Of a stretch of 64,000 nucleotides of DNA, positions 61,274 to 64,000 are shown in pieces. A program made the position numbers and the translations under genes. This stretch comes from an uncultured Eggerthellaceae bacterium (GTDB lineage Bacteria > Actinomycetota > Coriobacteriia > Coriobacteriales > Eggerthellaceae). Numbering within the stretch: the first letter of the stretch is position 1; each line of letters starts with the position of its first letter. The notes under the pieces are model-generated. The model saw only the letters and a list, made by a program, of their open reading frames with translations, did not search any database and had not been told where the DNA came from. Location: positions 1 through 64,000 of the forward strand of contig CATKXW010000003.1 of the NCBI GenBank assembly GCA_949840905.1. The letters run 5' to 3'.

Positions 61274-62545
61274 CTAGGCGGAAGCCGCCTTGCGCTTCTC
61301 GTCGAGCTCCTTTTGGCTCTTGTTGAACATCTTGGAGAAGGGCAGCACGTCGAACGTCGCGATCACTGCGAGAACGATGAGCACGATGAACGTCTCCACG
61401 CGTGCGCCGGTACCGAGCACGCTCTGGATGATGAGGTTCAGGATAGAGCCCCACACGATGGCGAAGTTCGCCAGAGAAAGGTTGAGCGGGTAGTTCTTGG
61501 AGCCGAAACGCTGGCGAGAGAAGGCGGAGGCCACAACGGGCACGCCACCATAGCAGAAGCCGCAGCACAGAGCTCCGATGGCGTAGAGCGCGGGGATCTG
61601 CATCGTGAGAGCGATGGCAATAGAGGTCGTCGCGATGATGGCGACGATACCGTCGATGAGCATGGTGACCTTAACGTTGGTCTTATCGAATATGATGCCC
61701 ACGATCACGCGTCCGACGCCATTGAAGGCAGAAACGATGGAGACCAGGAGTACGGCGGTCGCAGAATCGAAACCAGCGAGCTGGCCATCGGAAGCACCGA
61801 AGCCCAAGGTGGCCAGGCCCACAGCGATGACGATGAAAGCCCAGATCCAGTACACGTAGAATAGCGGCGTCTTGAGAGCGGCGTCATCTTCGGCCGGGTC
61901 GTAGCTAGAGCCTCCGGTCTTCTCGGGAGCCATGAGCTCGACGATGTTCGCCGGCGGACGACGAAGCATCAACCCCGCGATGAAGGCGATGATGCCGCCA
62001 GCAAGACCGATGATCAGATACACCGTGGACAGCTCCATGCCGGAACCGCCACCATAGAGTGCTAGCGCGATGTTGCCCAGAATGAGCGCGCCCAGACCGA
62101 AGCCCATCATGAGCACGCCGGAAGAAACGCCCACCATATCAGGGAACCATACGTTGGTGGTGGCGATGATGGTGTTGTAGCCGATACCCACGCCAGCACC
62201 TGCGATGACGCCATAGAAGATGTACACGGCGGTGACGTTCTCGTATCCGCAAAAACCCGTGCCGATGAAACCCACCGCGAAGAGAATAGCAGCGATGATG
62301 ATCGTCGGCTTGACGCCCAACGCCTTCTCGATCTGCGAGCCGATGACCGCACCGAAGCAGAATACGATCATCATGATATTGAAAGTGAGGCCCATCGCAT
62401 CAGCGGTGATGTTAAAGGTATCGCACATGGGCGCCTTGAACATCGAGAACGCATAGATCAGCCCCAGAAATAGCAGAGTGATGGTCGAGAGGGCCAGATA
62501 GACCACTCGCTTCCCCTTGATCTGACTTACTGTCATCTCCTCCAT
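61274..62545 (-). CDS. MFS transporter, OFA (oxalate/formate antiporter-like) type
   Basis: This 423-residue protein has 12 helices. Early segments LGLIYAFSMFKAPMCDTFNI, VIAGAGVGIGYNTIIATTNV and VWFPDMVGVSSGVLMMGFGL match the OFA subfamily; the loop between helices 6 and 7 is longer. Substrates include organic acids such as oxalate or formate. A GAGGAGAGGG site precedes the start. Its promoter lies in the 218-bp gap up to the DUF2130 gene (62546-62763); a TTATAA is seen there. Confidence 0.85.
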   Translation of the reverse strand: MEEMTVSQIKGKRVVYLALSTITLLFLGLIYAFSMFKAPMCDTFNITADAMGLTFNIMMIVFCFGAVIGSQIEKALGVKPTIIIAAILFAVGFIGTGFCGYENVTAVYIFYGVIAGAGVGIGYNTIIATTNVWFPDMVGVSSGVLMMGFGLGALILGNIALALYGGGSGMELSTVYLIIGLAGGIIAFIAGLMLRRPPANIVELMAPEKTGGSSYDPAEDDAALKTPLFYVYWIWAFIVIAVGLATLGFGASDGQLAGFDSATAVLLVSIVSAFNGVGRVIVGIIFDKTNVKVTMLIDGIVAIIATTSIAIALTMQIPALYAIGALCCGFCYGGVPVVASAFSRQRFGSKNYPLNLSLANFAIVWGSILNLIIQSVLGTGARVETFIVLIVLAVIATFDVLPFSKMFNKSQKELDEKRKAASA

Positions 62546-62763
62546 ATATTCCCTCTCCTCTCATCTTTTTTACCATGGACCACCCCATGATCGCCGCCAC
62601 GCACGACGCTACCCCGGATGATCTCAACTGCCTGATTATGACCGGGAACCCCTCAGATCCTTATAACCTGGCATATGAAAAACGCCATCTTAGCTCCTAG
62701 AGCGCTGTTCAGCCCCTAGTACGCCCCGCATGAGCCGCCGCCTCTGAGCGGGGAGGTCTTGTC

Positions 62764-63999
62764 TTATTCGTCTCCGCTCGCACCCTCGCCCGGAAGGGCT
62801 GCCGAGGCGGCCTCATCGAAGAGCGCCTTCATCGTGGGATTCTTGCGCACGAGCTTCTTCACGGTGAGGTCTTCGGCCTTGTCGTTGGCCAGACGCAGGT
62901 TCCGCTCGCTGCCGAGCAGGTTCTCCTTTATCTTGTTCAGGTGATCGATCGACTTGTCGATCTCGTCGATGGCCTTCTGGAAGCGCTCGCTGGCCAAGCG
63001 GTAATTGCGCCCGAACTTCTCCTTGAAGTCGTTGAGGCTCTCCTCGAAGTTGGTCACGTCGATGTTCTGCTGACGGGCCATCTCTAACTGGCGGCGATAG
63101 TCCAGCGAGGTCATAGCCGCATTGCGCAGCAACGTTATCATGGGGATGAAGAACTGCGGGCGGATGACGTACATCTTCTCGTAGCGATAGGACACATCCA
63201 CGATGCCAGCGTTGTACAGCTCGCTCTCTGGCTCGAGCAGCGACACGAGGATGGCGTACTCACAGCCCTTCGCACTGCGATCGCGATCGAGCTTCTTGAA
63301 GTGGTCCTCGTTCTTCTTGCGGTTCACCGAGTCGTCGGCCTCGTTCTTCATCTCGAACATGATGGAGACCACTTCATGACCGTCCTCGTCGTATTCGCGG
63401 AAGATGTAGTCGCCCTTCGAGCCTTCCGAGGCGTCATTGTCCTTTTCGAAATAAGCAGTGGGGAAGGCCGTGGCCCGCAGGCGATTGAACTCCACCTCGC
63501 AATGCTGTTCGAGGGATTCGCCCAGAAGCTTCGTGGAGAGGCGCGCTTTCATATCGCGAATGCGGTCGATCTCGCGATCCCGGTCGGCGATGAGCTCGTC
63601 TTTGGCGGCTAGCTTCTCGGTCAGCTCAGCCCTGTGGGCCAGCGCCTGCTGATCCTTCTCAGCCTGGACTTGCTGCACCTGACCGCGCAGGTCATCGCGC
63701 TCCCGCTCGATGGATGCGCGCGCATCGGCGAACTTGCGCTCAGCGCGCTCCACTTCGAGCTGCCGTTCGGTCTCGAAGCTCTTCTTCTGCGCATCCAGTT
63801 GCTGACGCAGCAAGCCGAGCTCCCGTTCCAGTTCGATCGAGCGACCGCGCTCCTTCTCAAGAGCCTCCTGCACTGCAAGGGCCTGGGCCGTTCGAGCTTC
63901 CTGCTGTTGAGCCTCCAGACGCACTCTCAGCTCGTCGCGATCCCGCTCGAGGGCGGCCTGCTTCTCGGCAGCTGCCCACTCTGCCTCGCTCAGCTGCAC
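62764..63999 (-). CDS. DUF2130 protein (partial, cut by the window edge)
   Basis: This 411-residue fragment has a long coiled coil (residues ~1-150, rich in Glu, Arg, Gln and Ala) and then the DUF2130 domain ([68 protein letters not shown]). DUF2130 proteins are related to RmuC-type nucleases; the EMKNEAD region may be the active site. The usual N-terminal zinc-ribbon region is missing and presumably lies beyond base 64000. Confidence 0.85.
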   Translation of the reverse strand: MQLSEAEWAAAEKQAALERDRDELRVRLEAQQQEARTAQALAVQEALEKERGRSIELERELGLLRQQLDAQKKSFETERQLEVERAERKFADARASIERERDDLRGQVQQVQAEKDQQALAHRAELTEKLAAKDELIADRDREIDRIRDMKARLSTKLLGESLEQHCEVEFNRLRATAFPTAYFEKDNDASEGSKGDYIFREYDEDGHEVVSIMFEMKNEADDSVNRKKNEDHFKKLDRDRSAKGCEYAILVSLLEPESELYNAGIVDVSYRYEKMYVIRPQFFIPMITLLRNAAMTSLDYRRQLEMARQQNIDVTNFEESLNDFKEKFGRNYRLASERFQKAIDEIDKSIDHLNKIKENLLGSERNLRLANDKAEDLTVKKLVRKNPTMKALFDEAASAALPGEGASGDE

Positions 64000-64000
64000 C

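Noticed and set aside
1-64000. CRISPR arrays, rRNA or tRNA genes
   Set aside because: No regularly spaced short repeats were seen. No rRNA or tRNA-like sequence was noticed, although a tRNA scan was not run.

Overview
The window is high-GC bacterial DNA and most resembles an anaerobic gut or oral actinobacterium of the Coriobacteriia, probably Eggerthellaceae. The evidence is a LuxR regulator with a 12-helix membrane domain, ferredoxin-linked 2-oxoacid oxidoreductase genes, a cytoplasmic molybdopterin enzyme with its own Fe-S partner, and acetate kinase. No rRNA gene, tRNA gene or CRISPR array was recognised, so the genus is not fixed.

Layout. 0-1.8 kb: an IS30-family insertion sequence with both inverted repeats. 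1.95-3.5 kb: a possible gene tail and an arsS plus AhpD-like pair. 4-9 kb (minus strand): an operon of a phenylacetate-CoA-ligase-like enzyme, an LysR effector domain without a DNA-binding domain, and the gamma-delta, alpha and beta subunits of a 2-oxoacid:ferredoxin oxidoreductase. 9.3-13 kb: a CorA-like channel and larE-larB-larC (nickel-pincer cofactor synthesis). 13-21.7 kb: a Cys-cluster protein, a class-M-sirtuin-like protein, NhaC and EamA transporters, an Rpn/PD-(D/E)XK protein, ackA, a LysR regulator and an arylamine N-acetyltransferase.

21.9-28.4 kb holds a giant secreted repeat protein. Its signal peptide and body are in different frames, separated by a run of nine G. 29-36 kb: a CobW-type GTPase, a DUF5714 protein, a GntR-controlled ABC transporter, an HdeD-like membrane protein, rplJ-rplL with leader, and tcdA. 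36.5-40.4 kb: a second secreted protein sharing its N-terminal domain with the giant one and carrying InlB-type B-repeats, with an AT-rich patch in the middle. A third, broken relative appears to lie at 58.4-58.8 kb.

41-48 kb: a lactate-permease-family transporter and a molybdopterin enzyme of the acetylene hydratase / catechol dehydroxylase type, with an Fe-S partner and three tiny Cys-rich or zinc-ribbon proteins. 48-56.5 kb: two paralogous four-helix membrane proteins, a methyltransferase-acetyltransferase fusion, an aldo/keto-reductase-like protein missing catalytic residues, htpG and two trigger-factor-like chaperones. 56.7-64 kb: the LuxR membrane regulator, an AlbA_2 ATPase flanked by 108-bp direct repeats, an OFA-type MFS transporter and a DUF2130 protein cut by the window edge.

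The strongest candidates for new biology are the G-tract switch on the giant surface protein, the molybdoenzyme with its zinc-ribbon set, and the AlbA_2 gene bracketed by direct repeats.
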